Notes: generated by a model not told the origin, from the letters alone. Positions 20,060-29,937 are shown, numbered from the stretch's first letter. The stretch is 64,000 nucleotides of DNA from Serinibacter salmoneus (GCF_002563925.1 NZ_PDJD01000001.1:2052973-2116972), one strand, 5' to 3'. Numbers and translations: made by a program.

Positions 20060-20875
20060 TCAGCCGGCGATGCGGCGGCGCGCCTCGGACAACTTGGACA
20101 GCACGGTGGCGTCGAGGACCTCGGCCCCCACCTGGATGCGCAGGCCGCCGAGCACCTCGGGGTCGAGCCCGACGTTCAGCTGCACCGGTGCGCCGTACAT
20201 GCGCTCGAGGGCTGCCGCCAGGCGGTGACGCTGCATCAGGGTGAGCGGCGTGGCCGCCGTGACCACCGCCACCAGGCGCCGGCGGCGCGTGGCAGCGAGG
20301 TCACCGATGTGCGACAGGCGTGCGGTGACCGACCGGGTGCGCAGTGCGCCGACCGTCCGCTCCAGGAGCAGTTCGGCCTGCGGCGCCAACTGCGCTGCGA
20401 AGACCTCGCGCGCCAGGGCGACACGCCGCTCGGCGCTCGCGTCCAGCGAGCCGAGGGACACCCGCAGTTCCCGGCTGCCGGTCAGGACACGACCGACGCG
20501 GAAGAGTTGCTCCTCCACCTCGAGAAGCGCCTGCTCGGACCCGGTCGAGGCCAGCACGGCCACGGTCCCGAGCTCCTCGAGGGAGTCGGCGAGATCGCGG
20601 TCACCGGACCACCGGGACCGGACCATGCCCTCCACGAGGTCGACGACCTCGGGTGAGAACGACGGCGACAGGAGCCGACGCGCGAGGTCGGCCTTGTCCT
20701 GCTCCGTCCGGGTGGGGTCGGTGAGCGCGCGACGCAGCGAGCCGGAGGAGTCCAGCGCGTCGACCACGGCGAACAACTGCTCGCCGTAGCCGCGTGCGTG
20801 CTCCCCCGCCTCGGTGAGCACCGGTTCGAACCGCTCGCTCGCCGCGGCCAGGGATGCCTCGCTGGTCGCGCGCAT
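20060..20875 (-). CDS. atpH: ATP synthase F1 subunit delta
   Basis: 271 residues, the actinobacterial length (E. coli 177). The first 100 residues are an N-terminal helical region; the OSCP-like core follows ([23 protein letters not shown]) and the C-terminal domain carries [32 protein letters not shown], the usual delta signature that joins F1 to the b-stalk. The ATG at 20875 overlaps the atpF stop as TGATG. Confidence 0.97.
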   Translation of the reverse strand: MRATSEASLAAASERFEPVLTEAGEHARGYGEQLFAVVDALDSSGSLRRALTDPTRTEQDKADLARRLLSPSFSPEVVDLVEGMVRSRWSGDRDLADSLEELGTVAVLASTGSEQALLEVEEQLFRVGRVLTGSRELRVSLGSLDASAERRVALAREVFAAQLAPQAELLLERTVGALRTRSVTARLSHIGDLAATRRRRLVAVVTAATPLTLMQRHRLAAALERMYGAPVQLNVGLDPEVLGGLRIQVGAEVLDATVLSKLSEARRRIAG

Positions 20876-21458
20876 CACGCCTCCGTCTCGTGGCCGGCGC
20901 GGGCGCCGGCGTTCTCGCTGCTCTCGAGCTCCTCGAGGAAGCGGTCGACCACCCGCGACTGGCGGGCATCGTCGGCCAGTGACTCACCCACGATGCGCGA
21001 GGCGAGGTCGGTGGCCAGGGAGCCGATGTCGCTGCGCAGCGAGACCACGGCCGCCTGACGCTCGGCGTCGATCTGACGCTGGGCGCTCTCGACGATGCGC
21101 GCGGCCTCCTCGGAGGCCTTGGCCTTGCCGGCGTTCACGATCTCGTTGCTCTCGACCGTCGCGGCCTCGCGGATGCGTGCCGCCTCCTGACGCGCCTGGA
21201 GAAGTTCCTTCTCCTGCTCGGACTTGGCGGCGTCGGCCTCGGCCTGCACCTTGGCCGCGTGCTCCAGTCCGCCCTCGATCTTGGCCGCACGCTCGTCGAG
21301 CAGTGCGGTCATCTTCGGCATCAGGTACTTGAAGAAGAAGAACGCGATGACGGCGGTGACGACGAGCGACCAAATGATGTCGTAGTCGGCCGGGAGGAAG
21401 ACGTCGATGCCGGACGGCGCCTCCGTGTCCTCCGCGGCCATCACCATGGCCGTCGTCA

Positions 21459-21459
<1 letters not shown>
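20875..21459 (-). CDS. atpF: ATP synthase Fo subunit b
   Basis: 194 residues. One membrane helix (IIWSLVVTAVIAFFFFKYLMPKM, residues about 28-50) is followed by a long charged coiled coil (DERAAKIEGGLEHAAKVQAE to ESLADDARQS) that forms the peripheral stalk. The N-terminal 25 residues before the helix are unusually acidic. The ATG overlaps the atpE stop (TGATG) and the stop overlaps the atpH start. Confidence 0.98.
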
Positions 21460-21764
<305 letters not shown>

Positions 21765-21790
21765 CTAGGCGGGCCGGGTCCTGGCGGGGC

Positions 21791-22594
21791 TCAGTGCTCC
21801 TCCTCCAGGGACATCTGGATGTACACGGCGGCGAGCAGCGTGAAGATGAACGCCTGCAGGAAGCCCACGAAGATCTCGAACAACGTGATCCCGAGGCCAC
21901 CCACGAAGGTCAGGGCGCCGGTCAACTTGATCAGTCCGCCGCCTTCGAACAGCAGGAACTGCGTGGCCGCGAAGCACAGCACCAGCATGAGGTGCCCGGC
22001 CATCATGTTGGCCAGGAGTCGCAGCGCCAGCGTGAGCGGCCGCAGGATGAAGACCTGCAGGAACTCGATCGGCGTGATCAGGAGGTACATCACCGGCGGC
22101 ACCCCCGAGGGGAACAGGCTCGCCTTGAGGTAGCCCACGCCGTGGCGCTTGAGGCCGACCACCAGGTAGGTGATGTAGACCCAGATGGCCAGCACCACCG
22201 GGAGGCCCACCACCGAGGTGCCCGCGATGTTCAGGAACGGGACCACGCCGGCCAGGTTCATCGCCAGGATCAGGAAGAACAGGGTGGTGAGCATCGGCAG
22301 GAAGCGCCGTCCCTCCACCTTGCCGAGGACCGACTCGGCGATCTGGACGCGCACGAAGTCGAGCATCAGCTCCACCACGCTCTGCGCGCGGGTCGGGACC
22401 AGCTTGGCGTGCCGGGTGGCGAGCCACAGCCACAGCAGCAGCAGGATCGTGACGACGACCCGTACCAGCATGATCCGGTTGAACTCGAAGGGTGTCCCTT
22501 CGAAGAAGATCGCCGGGGGGAAGAACTCACCGATCCCCGGTACATGGAATCCGGAGTCGGCAGTCTCGGCCATGAGGGTTCCAGCCACGTTCAA
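21791..22594 (-). CDS. atpB: ATP synthase Fo subunit a
   Basis: About 267 residues, five to six membrane helices. The proton path helix is LTLALRLLANMMAGHLML with the essential Arg in ALRLLANM, followed by FEIFVGFLQAFIFTLLAAVYIQMSLEEEH. The start is ambiguous: a TTG at 22594 has a strong GGGGAG at ideal distance; a GTG at 22588 and an ATG at 22573 (MAETADSGFHVPG) are alternatives. I give the TTG because of the ribosome site. A 110-nt gap separates it from atpE. Confidence 0.95.
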   Translation of the reverse strand: MNVAGTLMAETADSGFHVPGIGEFFPPAIFFEGTPFEFNRIMLVRVVVTILLLLWLWLATRHAKLVPTRAQSVVELMLDFVRVQIAESVLGKVEGRRFLPMLTTLFFLILAMNLAGVVPFLNIAGTSVVGLPVVLAIWVYITYLVVGLKRHGVGYLKASLFPSGVPPVMYLLITPIEFLQVFILRPLTLALRLLANMMAGHLMLVLCFAATQFLLFEGGGLIKLTGALTFVGGLGITLFEIFVGFLQAFIFTLLAAVYIQMSLEEEH

Positions 22595-22745
22595 TGCTCT
22601 CCCCGTGTCATCTGGTCGGCGCAGGGCGCAGCAGCGGCGTCATGGCAGGCATGCAGACGCTGGTGCAGAAGGTCTGAGGTCACCCTACCCGATACCTTGC
22701 ACGCCGCACGCATCGAGACGCCCGCGGACGGTACCTCACGAGTCC

Positions 22746-23225
22746 TCACTCGCCCTCGGCGCTTCCCTGCGGGCCCTGCGCCTTCGGGACGTCCTGCGTC
22801 ACCGGGATCCGCGCCCCACGGACCACCTGCATCTCGATCACCAGGGAGGCGAGCACGATCACCATCATCGTGGCCACGAACACGTACCGGTTGTAGAAGG
22901 TGAAGTTCGCCAGGACCGCGAGCAGCGCGATGATGACCGCCATCTTGGCCAACCACCCACCGAGCACCGCGATCGCGAGGAACTGCGGGGACCGGCCCTC
23001 GGAGACCAGCATCGTCACCACGGTCGTCAGGCAGAAGAACACCCCGATGGCTCCGCCGAGCAGTGCCCCCCAGAGCCCGGCCGTACCGTCGACCAGGAGG
23101 CCGAGGATCACCGCCAGGAGCGTGGTGACAGCCGTGGTGAGGGCGATGAGGGTGAGCATGCGGCGCAGCGCGCCGCGCAGCGTGGTGGGCGGCGCGGAGC
23201 CGGACGCCGAGGAGGTCGAGTTCAC
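22746..23225 (-). CDS. AtpI-like membrane protein
   Basis: 159 residues with four membrane helices (LIALTTAVTTLLAVILGLLV, LLGGAIGVFFCLTTVVTMLV, FLAIAVLGGWLAKMAVIIALLAVLA, YVFVATMMVIVLASLVIEM). It lies between wecA and atpB, where the uncharacterised atpI gene is found in actinobacteria (Rv1303 in M. tuberculosis). AtpI proteins are thought to help c-ring assembly; that role is inferred from position. The GTG at 23225 overlaps the wecA stop (GTGA). The C-terminal tail is hydrophilic (TQDVPKAQGPQGSAEGE). Confidence 0.85.
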   Translation of the reverse strand: MNSTSSASGSAPPTTLRGALRRMLTLIALTTAVTTLLAVILGLLVDGTAGLWGALLGGAIGVFFCLTTVVTMLVSEGRSPQFLAIAVLGGWLAKMAVIIALLAVLANFTFYNRYVFVATMMVIVLASLVIEMQVVRGARIPVTQDVPKAQGPQGSAEGE

Positions 23226-24319
23226 GGGCCCACTCTCCCACGCCGCACCTGGATCGGGACCACGGTCAGCACCACCCCGATCGCCACCACCACGCCGAGC
23301 GCGATCGCCACGGTGGTGATCGGCAGGAAGGCCAGTGCCACGGCGCCGAAGCTGAAGATCGCCGTCCAGCCGTACAGGATCAGGACCGCGCGGCGATGGG
23401 AGTGACCCCGCGCCAGCAGCCGGTGGTGCAGATGCTGCCCATCGGCCGCGAACGGCGAGCGGCCGGCGGCCAGCCGCCGGACGACGGCCAGGAGGAGGTC
23501 GATGAGCGGCACCAGCACCACGGCCACGGGCAGCAGGATCGGCAGGAAGGCCGGGAAGGCCTGCGAGGCCGTCGCGCCCGGGTCGATGTTCCCCGTGACC
23601 ACGATGGAGGCGGCGGCCATGGTCAGCCCGAGGAACATCGCCCCGGAGTCCCCCATGAAGATCGAGGCCCGGTGGAAGTTGTAGGGCAGGAAGCCCAGGC
23701 AACTGCCGACCACTGCCGCGACCACCAGGGTGGCGAGGTCGGCGTAGTCGGTGGCGCTCTGGCGGGTGAGCAGGTAGGTGTACACGAACATCGCGGTGCC
23801 GCCGATAGCGATCATCCCCGCCGCCAGGCCGTCCAGCCCGTCCACGAAGTTCACGGCGTTGATCGCCACCAGCACCACGAGCACCGTGAGCGCGAGTGAC
23901 ATCCCGGAGGACAGGATCGTCAGGCCGAACAGGGGGATCGTGACCATCTGGACGCCCTGCCACACCATGATCCCGGCGGCCAGCGTCTGCCCGACGAGCT
24001 TGGTGAACCAGTCCAGGTCGAACACGTCGTCCGCCGCCCCCAGGAGCGCCACGAACACCGCGGCCCCCAGGATCGCCCAGGCCTGGTGGGAAGAGGTGAA
24101 GACGCCGCCGAGGAAGTCGGTCCGGGAGGCCACGAGGAGGGCGACGGCGAAGCCGAGCACCATGCCGAGGCCACCCAGGCGGGGCGTGGGTTCGGTGTGG
24201 ACATCACGATCACGCAGCGGGGTGACGGCGTTGACGCGCCTGGCCAGGGCCCGCACCAGCGGTATCACCAGGAGGGTGACAGCGGCGGCCAGGGCCATCA
24301 GCAGGAGGTAGACCCTCAC
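23222..24319 (-). CDS. wecA: Polyprenyl-phosphate N-acetylhexosamine-1-phosphate transferase (WecA/MraY superfamily)
   Basis: 365 residues, about ten to eleven membrane helices. It moves a sugar-1-phosphate (usually GlcNAc-1-P) from UDP-sugar to a polyprenyl phosphate, the first step of arabinogalactan or other envelope glycans. Diagnostic cytoplasmic motifs are present: TPRLGGLGM, LLGAADDVFDLDW (Mg site), AVNFVDGLDGLAAG, IFMGDSGAMFLG and DGQHLHHRLLARGHS. WecA is favoured over MraY from the HLHHRL motif and the gene order (Rv1302 precedes atpI). GTG start overlapping the sua5-like stop (GTGA). Confidence 0.93.
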   Translation of the reverse strand: MRVYLLLMALAAAVTLLVIPLVRALARRVNAVTPLRDRDVHTEPTPRLGGLGMVLGFAVALLVASRTDFLGGVFTSSHQAWAILGAAVFVALLGAADDVFDLDWFTKLVGQTLAAGIMVWQGVQMVTIPLFGLTILSSGMSLALTVLVVLVAINAVNFVDGLDGLAAGMIAIGGTAMFVYTYLLTRQSATDYADLATLVVAAVVGSCLGFLPYNFHRASIFMGDSGAMFLGLTMAAASIVVTGNIDPGATASQAFPAFLPILLPVAVVLVPLIDLLLAVVRRLAAGRSPFAADGQHLHHRLLARGHSHRRAVLILYGWTAIFSFGAVALAFLPITTVAIALGVVVAIGVVLTVVPIQVRRGRVGP

Positions 24320-25092
24320 CCGCCGTCGCCCTCGCGGGTTCCCCCATCGGGCTGCGCGACGGGCTCCGGCTCCGGCTGGGGCTCCCCCGCGACCTGCGGG
24401 TCCTGATCGGTGGGTGTCACGCCGTCACCGGCCTCACCCTCCCCCTGCGGCACGGCGGCCGGCACGAGATGAGCCACCGCCTGGGCCACCTGCTCCTCGG
24501 TGATGCCACCCGCGCGCAGGATCCGGTACCCGGTGGTGGTGACATCCACGATGGTGGAGGCCACGCCACCCGGCGAGGTCCCGTCGTCGAGGTAGAGCCC
24601 GACGCGGGCACCGAGTTGTTCCCGCGCACCCTGAGCGGTCGTCGCCGCGGGCAGTCCGGTCCGGTTCGCCGAGGACACCGCGAGAGGACCCGTGGTCCCC
24701 AGGAGCTCCAACGTCACCTCGTTGTCGGGCATGCGCAGCGCCACGGTCCCGCGCGTCTCGCCCAGGTCCCACACCAGGGACGGCTGTGCGCGCACGATCA
24801 GGGTCAACGCACCCGGCCAGAATGCCTCGGCGAGCGCTCGGGCGACGTCGGTCACTTCGGTGCCGAGCACGTCCAGCATCGCCACGGATCCCACGAGGAC
24901 CGGGGGCGGCATCTGACGCCCGCGTCCCTTGGCCGCGAGCAGCGCACGCACCGAGTCGGGGTCGAAGGCGTCGGCCGCGATGCCGTAGACGGTGTCCGTC
25001 GGGAGCACCACCAGCCCACCCTCACGCAGCGCCCGGGATGCCTGCTCGAGGCTCGCCGAGCGCTCGTGCGGCGTACAGGGGAGAATCGTCAC
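24316..25092 (-). CDS. L-threonylcarbamoyladenylate synthase (Sua5/YrdC family)
   Basis: About 258 residues. Makes threonylcarbamoyl-AMP from threonine, bicarbonate and ATP for the t6A37 modification of ANN-decoding tRNAs. The YrdC core is clear: SRALREGGLVVLPTDTVYGIAADAFDP, the basic ligand KGRGRQMPPPVLV, GALTLIVRAQPS and PLAVSSANRTGLPA. The last 45 residues are a Pro/Glu/Gln-rich tail (EPQPEPEPVAQPDGG) unlike the Sua5 C-domain, so this is a YrdC-type chain with a disordered tail. GTG starts at 25092 and 25098 both fit; AGGA is best placed for 25092. Lies after prmC, as in Rv1300-Rv1301. Confidence 0.92.
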   Translation of the reverse strand: MTILPCTPHERSASLEQASRALREGGLVVLPTDTVYGIAADAFDPDSVRALLAAKGRGRQMPPPVLVGSVAMLDVLGTEVTDVARALAEAFWPGALTLIVRAQPSLVWDLGETRGTVALRMPDNEVTLELLGTTGPLAVSSANRTGLPAATTAQGAREQLGARVGLYLDDGTSPGGVASTIVDVTTTGYRILRAGGITEEQVAQAVAHLVPAAVPQGEGEAGDGVTPTDQDPQVAGEPQPEPEPVAQPDGGTREGDGG

Positions 25093-25129
25093 GGCCACGA
25101 TCCTGCCACGGGCCTGGCACCCTGGTGGC

Positions 25130-25519
25130 GTGACGCCCCGTATCCACCGCGCTCTGGCACGCAGCGCTTTCGGCCTGAGCCTTGTGGCCATGGCCTGGAC
25201 GCTCTACGCCCCGGCCGTGCCCGGACCCGCGATCGCCTTCCGTGCCGACCTGGTGGTGCACGCCGCGGTCTTCGCGCTGAGCACGGTGACGGGGCTGGCC
25301 TGCGCTCTGCGCCCCGGGAGGCTCGCCGTAGCGCTGGCGGCGAACGCTGTGATCAGCGAGGTGGTCCAGCACATCTGGCTGCCCGGCCGTTCGGGGGACC
25401 CGGTCGATGTGGCCGCGGATCTCGTCGGCATCGGGCTGGGTCTGGTGGCCGGGTGGTGGTTGAGCGGGCGCGGATGGGTCAATTCCGGCGAGCGATCAGC
25501 GCCCGGGGTCGAGCGGTGA
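25130..25519 (+). CDS. VanZ-like membrane protein
   Basis: 129 residues, GTG start. Three to four membrane helices (SAFGLSLVAMAWTLYA, LVVHAAVFALSTVTGLACAL, LAVALAANAVISEVVQHIW, VDVAADLVGIGLGLVAGWWL). The pattern ISEVVQHIWLPGRSGDPVDVAADLVG matches the conserved E-x2-Q...R-x2-D-x2-D...D-x3-G block of VanZ family proteins. Function of such single-domain members is unknown; VanZ itself lowers teicoplanin sensitivity. It is the only plus-strand gene inside a 20-kb minus-strand block, and its last 41 nt overlap the 3' end of prmC on the other strand. Confidence 0.83.
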   Translation: MTPRIHRALARSAFGLSLVAMAWTLYAPAVPGPAIAFRADLVVHAAVFALSTVTGLACALRPGRLAVALAANAVISEVVQHIWLPGRSGDPVDVAADLVGIGLGLVAGWWLSGRGWVNSGERSAPGVER

Positions 25520-26432
25520 GGTCGTCGATGGTGCGGACCTGGGTGAATCCGGCCCGCGCCAGGTCGCGAGTCGCCTCGGCCTGGACCTCGGCATGCTCCA
25601 TCACCAGGACTCCCCCCGGCCGTAGCAGCCGATGGGCGGCCTGCACGACGGCGCGTGGCAGCGCGAGGCCGTCCGCTCCCCCGCCGTAGAGGGCCAGATC
25701 GGGATCGTGATCCCGGACCTCGATCTCGGTGGGCACCGCATCCGGTGGGATGTATGGCGGGTTGGAGACCACCACGTCGACCGCACCCGCCAGGTCCGCC
25801 AGGAGCGCGGGAGATCGCACGTCCCCCTGCTGCACCGTGACGCGGTGTCCCGTGCGCACAGCGTTCTGACGGGTGAGATCGACGGCGTCAAAGGAGGCGT
25901 CCACGGCGGTGACGCGCGCACCCTCCACCTCGCTGGCCACCGACAGTGCGAGCGGACCCGCACCGCAGCACAGGTCCACCACCACTGGGGCCGGGCGTCC
26001 GGAACGGACCACCTCGCGCGCGGCGTCGATCGCCGCCTGCGCCACCACCTCGGTCTCCGGCCGCGGGACGAAGACGCCCGGCCGCACGGTGAGGGTGAGG
26101 TAGCGGAAACCCGTCTCCCCCACGATGTGCTGCAGCGGTTCACGCCGGCGGCGTCGCTCCACGAGGGCGGCGTACCGCGGGGGGAACCCGGGGTCGGGAA
26201 CGGCGAGCAGGAGCGCGCTCGGGCCGGGGAGGCCGAGGGCGTGCACCGCCAGGGCGCGCGCGTCGTGTGCCGCGGCCGGCACCCCGGCCTCGGCGAGCAG
26301 ACGCGTGGCCCCGGTGAGGTACTCCCGCAGCGGCAGCACCGCGGGTGTGGCCGCGCCCGTCGCCGAGTCGAAAACGGGACCAGCGGGGGGTTCGGGGTCG
26401 GCACCGGCCGCTGAGCGGCTCACGGGCGTCAC
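25479..26432 (-). CDS. prmC: Peptide chain release factor N5-glutamine methyltransferase PrmC
   Basis: 317 residues. Methylates the glutamine of the GGQ motif in release factors. The helical N-domain ([17 protein letters not shown]) includes [15 protein letters not shown]. The SAM-binding strand is [18 protein letters not shown] and the catalytic motif is SNPPYIPP with NPPY at residues 224-227. The first 35 residues are a disordered extension. GTG start overlaps the prfA stop (GTGA), coupling the enzyme to its substrate gene. The 3' end overlaps the convergent vanZ-like gene. Confidence 0.96.
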   Translation of the reverse strand: MTPVSRSAAGADPEPPAGPVFDSATGAATPAVLPLREYLTGATRLLAEAGVPAAAHDARALAVHALGLPGPSALLLAVPDPGFPPRYAALVERRRRREPLQHIVGETGFRYLTLTVRPGVFVPRPETEVVAQAAIDAAREVVRSGRPAPVVVDLCCGAGPLALSVASEVEGARVTAVDASFDAVDLTRQNAVRTGHRVTVQQGDVRSPALLADLAGAVDVVVSNPPYIPPDAVPTEIEVRDHDPDLALYGGGADGLALPRAVVQAAHRLLRPGGVLVMEHAEVQAEATRDLARAGFTQVRTIDDLTARPRALIARRN

Positions 26433-27517
26433 GCTCCGGTCGCGGCGGCCAGGCGTGCGGCCTCGTCCATCTCCACGGCGGAGGCGATGACGGGGCCGAG
26501 GTCGCCGTCCAGCACCGCGTCCAGGTTGTAGGCCTTGAAGCCGGTGCGGTGGTCCGCGATCCGGTTCTCGGGGAAGTTGTAGGTACGGATGCGCTCGGAC
26601 CGGTCCACGGTGCGCACCTGGGACCTGCGCGCCTCGCTGGCGGCCGCGGCAGCCTCCTCCTGCCGAGCGGCAAGCAGGCGGGCGCGCAGCACGCGCATGG
26701 CGGCTTCCTTGTTCTGCAACTGGGACTTCTCGTTCTGCATCGACACGACGATCCCGGTCGGCAGGTGGGTGATCCGCACGGCTGAGTCGGTGGTGTTCAC
26801 GCTCTGCCCGCCAGGACCCGAGGACCGGTAGACGTCGATCCGCAGGTCGCCGGTGGCGATCTCCACCTCGCCCTCGTCGTCGGCCTCCGGCAGCACGAGA
26901 ACGCCTGCGGCGGAGGTGTGGATCCGGCCCTGGGACTCCGTGACGGGCACGCGCTGGACCCGGTGCACCCCGCCCTCGTACTTCAGGTGCGCCCAGACAC
27001 CGTCCTGCGGCTCCCCCGCGGAACGCGCCTTCACCGCGAGCTGCACGTCCTTGTAGCCCCCGAGGGCGGAGTCGGTGGACTCCAGCACCTGGGTCGACCA
27101 GCCCTGGCGTTCGGCGTACCGCAGGTACATCCGCAGCAGGTCGCCGGCGAACAGCGCCGATTCCTCCCCGCCTTCGCCCGCTTTGATCTCCAGGATCACG
27201 TCGCGGCCGTCGTCGGGATCCCGCGGGAGGAGCACCTCTCGCAGGTGGTCCGCCGCCGCGGTCTCCGCCTCCCGCAGACTCTCGAGTTCCGCGGCGAACT
27301 CCGGGTCCTCGGCGGCCAGTTCGGCGGCGGCAGCGGCGTCGTCGGCCGCCTCACGCCACGCGCGATGGGCGCGAACCACACGGCCCAGCTCGGCGTAGCG
27401 CCGCCCCACCCGCCGGGCGCGCCCGGCGTCGGAGTGCAGCGCCGGATCGGCGAGGTCGCGCTCGAGCTGGGCGTATTCCTGCAGCAGTCCCTCGACCGCC
27501 CCGATCTCCTCGCTCAC
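26429..27517 (-). CDS. prfA: Peptide chain release factor 1
   Basis: 362 residues. Recognises UAG and UAA in the ribosomal A site. The anticodon-like PxT motif is PVT at residues 191-193, which identifies RF1 and not RF2, and the peptidyl-hydrolysis motif GPGGQSVN has GGQ at 236-238. Domain 1 is the usual helical bundle. A GTG at 27517 is the only suitable start (GAAGG upstream, somewhat distant). The rpmE terminator lies upstream, so it likely has its own promoter in the 130-bp gap. Confidence 0.98.
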   Translation of the reverse strand: MSEEIGAVEGLLQEYAQLERDLADPALHSDAGRARRVGRRYAELGRVVRAHRAWREAADDAAAAAELAAEDPEFAAELESLREAETAAADHLREVLLPRDPDDGRDVILEIKAGEGGEESALFAGDLLRMYLRYAERQGWSTQVLESTDSALGGYKDVQLAVKARSAGEPQDGVWAHLKYEGGVHRVQRVPVTESQGRIHTSAAGVLVLPEADDEGEVEIATGDLRIDVYRSSGPGGQSVNTTDSAVRITHLPTGIVVSMQNEKSQLQNKEAAMRVLRARLLAARQEEAAAAASEARRSQVRTVDRSERIRTYNFPENRIADHRTGFKAYNLDAVLDGDLGPVIASAVEMDEAARLAAATGA

Positions 27518-27601
27518 CGTGTGCTCTACCTTCTCGGGCGGCCGCGCGTGGCTGCCCGTTCTCGTGGGATCCGGGTCGATGATGCCGCCCGGGGCGCAAC
27601 G

Positions 27602-27639
27602 ACCGAGCGCCGGCACCCCTCGGGGTACCGGCGCTCGGT
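27602..27639 (-). terminator. rpmE terminator
   Basis: Arms at 27602-27613 and 27628-27639 pair perfectly over 12 bp (accgagcgccgg / ccggcgctcggt), with four further inner base pairs after one mismatch. It begins 8 nt after the rpmE stop, on the way to prfA. Confidence 0.85.
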
Positions 27640-27646
27640 GAGGTCG

Positions 27647-27862
27647 CTAGTTCGCGGGCTTCTTGCCGTACCGCTTCTCGAACGCAGCGACGCGGCCGCC
27701 GGTGTCGAGGATCTTCTGCTTGCCCGTGTAGAACGGGTGGCAGGCGCTGCACACGTCGGCGCTGATGGCGCCGGACGTCGCGGTGCTGCGCGTGGTGAAC
27801 GTGTTGCCGCAGGTGCAGGTGACCTCGGTCACGACGTACTCGGGGTGGATCCCGCTCTTCAT
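27647..27862 (-). CDS. rpmE: 50S ribosomal protein bL31, zinc-binding (C+) form
   Basis: 71 residues, [26 protein letters not shown] to [33 protein letters not shown]. The four cysteines of the zinc ribbon (CTCG and CSAC) are intact, so this is the C+ paralogue used when zinc is plentiful. A strong AGGAGG precedes the ATG. Flanked by rho upstream and its own terminator downstream. Confidence 0.98.
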   Translation of the reverse strand: MKSGIHPEYVVTEVTCTCGNTFTTRSTATSGAISADVCSACHPFYTGKQKILDTGGRVAAFEKRYGKKPAN

Positions 27863-28017
27863 GGTGTCCTCCTGTGTTGGGGTGCCGCCGGGTCGCTCGC
27901 CGGTGGGCGGGCGTGAACCGGTGACCAACGGTCTATTCTGCCAGACCTGTCAAGTTCGAACCTGTGCCGCGTGGACGTCCCGGCCCGCCACGCGATGAGC
28001 GGGCCGCGCCGACCGCG

Positions 28018-29937
28018 TCAGCCGACGAGTTCGTTCGCCTGGTCCGGCGCCTTCGGCGTCGTCTTCTGCACGGTCATGAGGAACTCGGCGTTGGTCTTCA
28101 TCTCGCGCACCCGGCTGAGCAGGAGTTCCAGCGCCGGCTGCTGCTCGAGCGCACCCATCACCCGGCGCAGCTTCCAGATGATCTTGAGCTCCTCGCCCGC
28201 CACCAGGATCTCCTCGCGGCGGGTACCCGAGGCATTGACGTCGATGGCGGGGAAGATGCGCTTGTCGGCGAGCTGGCGCGACAGGCGCAGTTCCATGTTG
28301 CCCGTGCCCTTGAACTCCTCGAAGATCACCTCGTCCATCTTCGAGCCGGTCTCCACCAGCGCGGAGGCCAGGATCGTCAGGGAGCCGCCGTTCTCGATGT
28401 TGCGGGCCGCCCCGAAGAACTTCTTCGGCGGGTAGAGCGCCGAGGCGTCCACCCCACCGGACAGGATCCGGCCCGAGGCCGGCGCCGCAAGGTTGTAGGC
28501 ACGAGAGAGCCGGGTCAGGGAGTCCAGCAGCACCACGACGTCCTGGCCCAGTTCCACCAGCCGCTTGGCGCGCTCGATGGCGAGCTCGGCCACGATGGTG
28601 TGGTCCGACGGCGGTCGGTCGAAGGTGGAGGCGATGACCTCGCCCTTGACGGTGCGCTCCCAGTCGGTGACCTCCTCGGGGCGCTCGTCCGCCAGGACGA
28701 CCATGAGGTGGACCTCGGGGTTGTTGGTCGTGATGGCGTTCGCCAACTGCTGCATGACGATCGTCTTGCCCGCCTTCGGCGGCGCGACGATCAGACCGCG
28801 CTGACCCTTCCCGATCGGGGAGACCAGGTCGATGATCCGGGCCGTGACCGCCTGCGGCGCCGTCTCCAGACGCAGCCGCTGCTGCGGGTAGAGCGGGGTC
28901 AGCCGAGAGAAGTCGGGACGCTGCCTGGCGCGCTCCAGCGGGGCGCCGTTGACGGTGTCGATCCGCACGATGGCGTTGTACTTCTGCCGGTTGGTGTTAC
29001 CGCCGGCGGGTTCGCCGTCCTTGGGCGCGCGCACCGCCCCGGTGATCGCGTCACCGCGGCGCAGGCCGTGCTTCTTGACCTGGCCGAGCGGGACGTAGAC
29101 GTCATCCGGACCGGGCAGGTATCCACTGGTGCGGACGAAGGCGTAGTTGTCCAGCACGTCCAGCACCCCGGCCACGGAGACGAGGACGTCGTCGGGACCG
29201 ACCTCACCGCCGTCCTCGACCATGGGCTCGTTGCCGCCCCGGCCGCCACGTCGCTTCCGGTCCCGATCACGGTGACGGTCTCGTCCCCGGCGACGGCGGG
29301 AGCCGCCCTCGTCGTCACGGTTGCGCTGCGAACCCTGACCGCCCTGGGAGCTGCCCTGACCGCCCTGGCCGCCCTGGCCGCTACCCTGACCACCCTGGCC
29401 GCCCTGGGAGCTGCCCTGACCACCCTGGCCGGCGTCTGCGTCACCTGATCGATCGGGGAGTTTGATGTCCTCCAGCGCGGGGCGGCGCCGCCCTTCGCCC
29501 TGGCCGGAACTGCGCTCCTGCGCGGCCGGCGCGGACTCGCCCTGGTGAGCGCCGCGGCGCTCGGAGCGGGGGGAGGAGTCCTCGTTGGAGGCTGCGTTCC
29601 CACCCGCCTCGCTCGCCTGGGCTCGCTCGGCGCGCGTGCGACGCGAGCCCGACTGACCGCGGTCCGTGGCGGCGGATTGTTCCGCGGCCACCGGCCGCTC
29701 GGAGGCCTGCGGCGCGGTCTCGGATGCCTGACCGGCGGCCTCGTTGCCGCTGGTGGCGGAGCGACGACGTGGAGCGCTGCCGCCGCGGGCCTCACGGATG
29801 GCCGTGACGAGGTCGCTCTTGCGCATCTTGCCGGTGCCTGAGATCCCCATCTCGCCCGCAAGCTTCTGCAGCTCCGCGAGGCGAAGGGTGGAGAGGGACC
29901 CGCCGCTTCGAGCAGCGGTGTCGGTAGTTTCGGTCAC
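28018..29937 (-). CDS. rho: Transcription termination factor Rho with large N-terminal insertion
   Basis: 639 residues (E. coli 419). RNA-dependent ATPase hexamer. Rho_N is at residues about 10-50 (LRLAELQKLAGEMGISGTGKMRKSDLV). About 200 residues of disordered insertion follow, ending in Gly/Gln repeats and an Arg/Asp tract (RRRRGRDRHRDRDRKRRGG). The cold-shock RNA-binding domain (VLDNYAFVRTSGYLPGPDDVYV) and the RecA-like ATPase come next, with P-loop APPKAGKT and bicyclomycin-site region DSLTRLSRAYN. Such insertions are typical of actinobacterial Rho and add RNA binding. GTG at 29937 has AAGGA upstream. The 243-nt gap before thrB includes a leader that may allow autogenous control. Confidence 0.97.
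   Translation of the reverse strand: MTETTDTAARSGGSLSTLRLAELQKLAGEMGISGTGKMRKSDLVTAIREARGGSAPRRRSATSGNEAAGQASETAPQASERPVAAEQSAATDRGQSGSRRTRAERAQASEAGGNAASNEDSSPRSERRGAHQGESAPAAQERSSGQGEGRRRPALEDIKLPDRSGDADAGQGGQGSSQGGQGGQGSGQGGQGGQGSSQGGQGSQRNRDDEGGSRRRRGRDRHRDRDRKRRGGRGGNEPMVEDGGEVGPDDVLVSVAGVLDVLDNYAFVRTSGYLPGPDDVYVPLGQVKKHGLRRGDAITGAVRAPKDGEPAGGNTNRQKYNAIVRIDTVNGAPLERARQRPDFSRLTPLYPQQRLRLETAPQAVTARIIDLVSPIGKGQRGLIVAPPKAGKTIVMQQLANAITTNNPEVHLMVVLADERPEEVTDWERTVKGEVIASTFDRPPSDHTIVAELAIERAKRLVELGQDVVVLLDSLTRLSRAYNLAAPASGRILSGGVDASALYPPKKFFGAARNIENGGSLTILASALVETGSKMDEVIFEEFKGTGNMELRLSRQLADKRIFPAIDVNASGTRREEILVAGEELKIIWKLRRVMGALEQQPALELLLSRVREMKTNAEFLMTVQKTTPKAPDQANELVG
29341..29430 (-). repeat. 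Three tandem 30-bp units inside rho
   Basis: Units at 29341-29370, 29371-29400 and 29401-29430 differ at only a few positions and encode decapeptides of Gly, Gln and Ser (GQGGQGSSQG type). The exact 30-bp period keeps frame, so copy number could change by slippage without breaking rho. Confidence 0.85.

Noticed and set aside
29341-29430. Repeats in rho as a CRISPR-like or mobile array
   Set aside because: The units are contiguous with no spacers, stay in frame with rho and encode a Gly/Gln/Ser linker.
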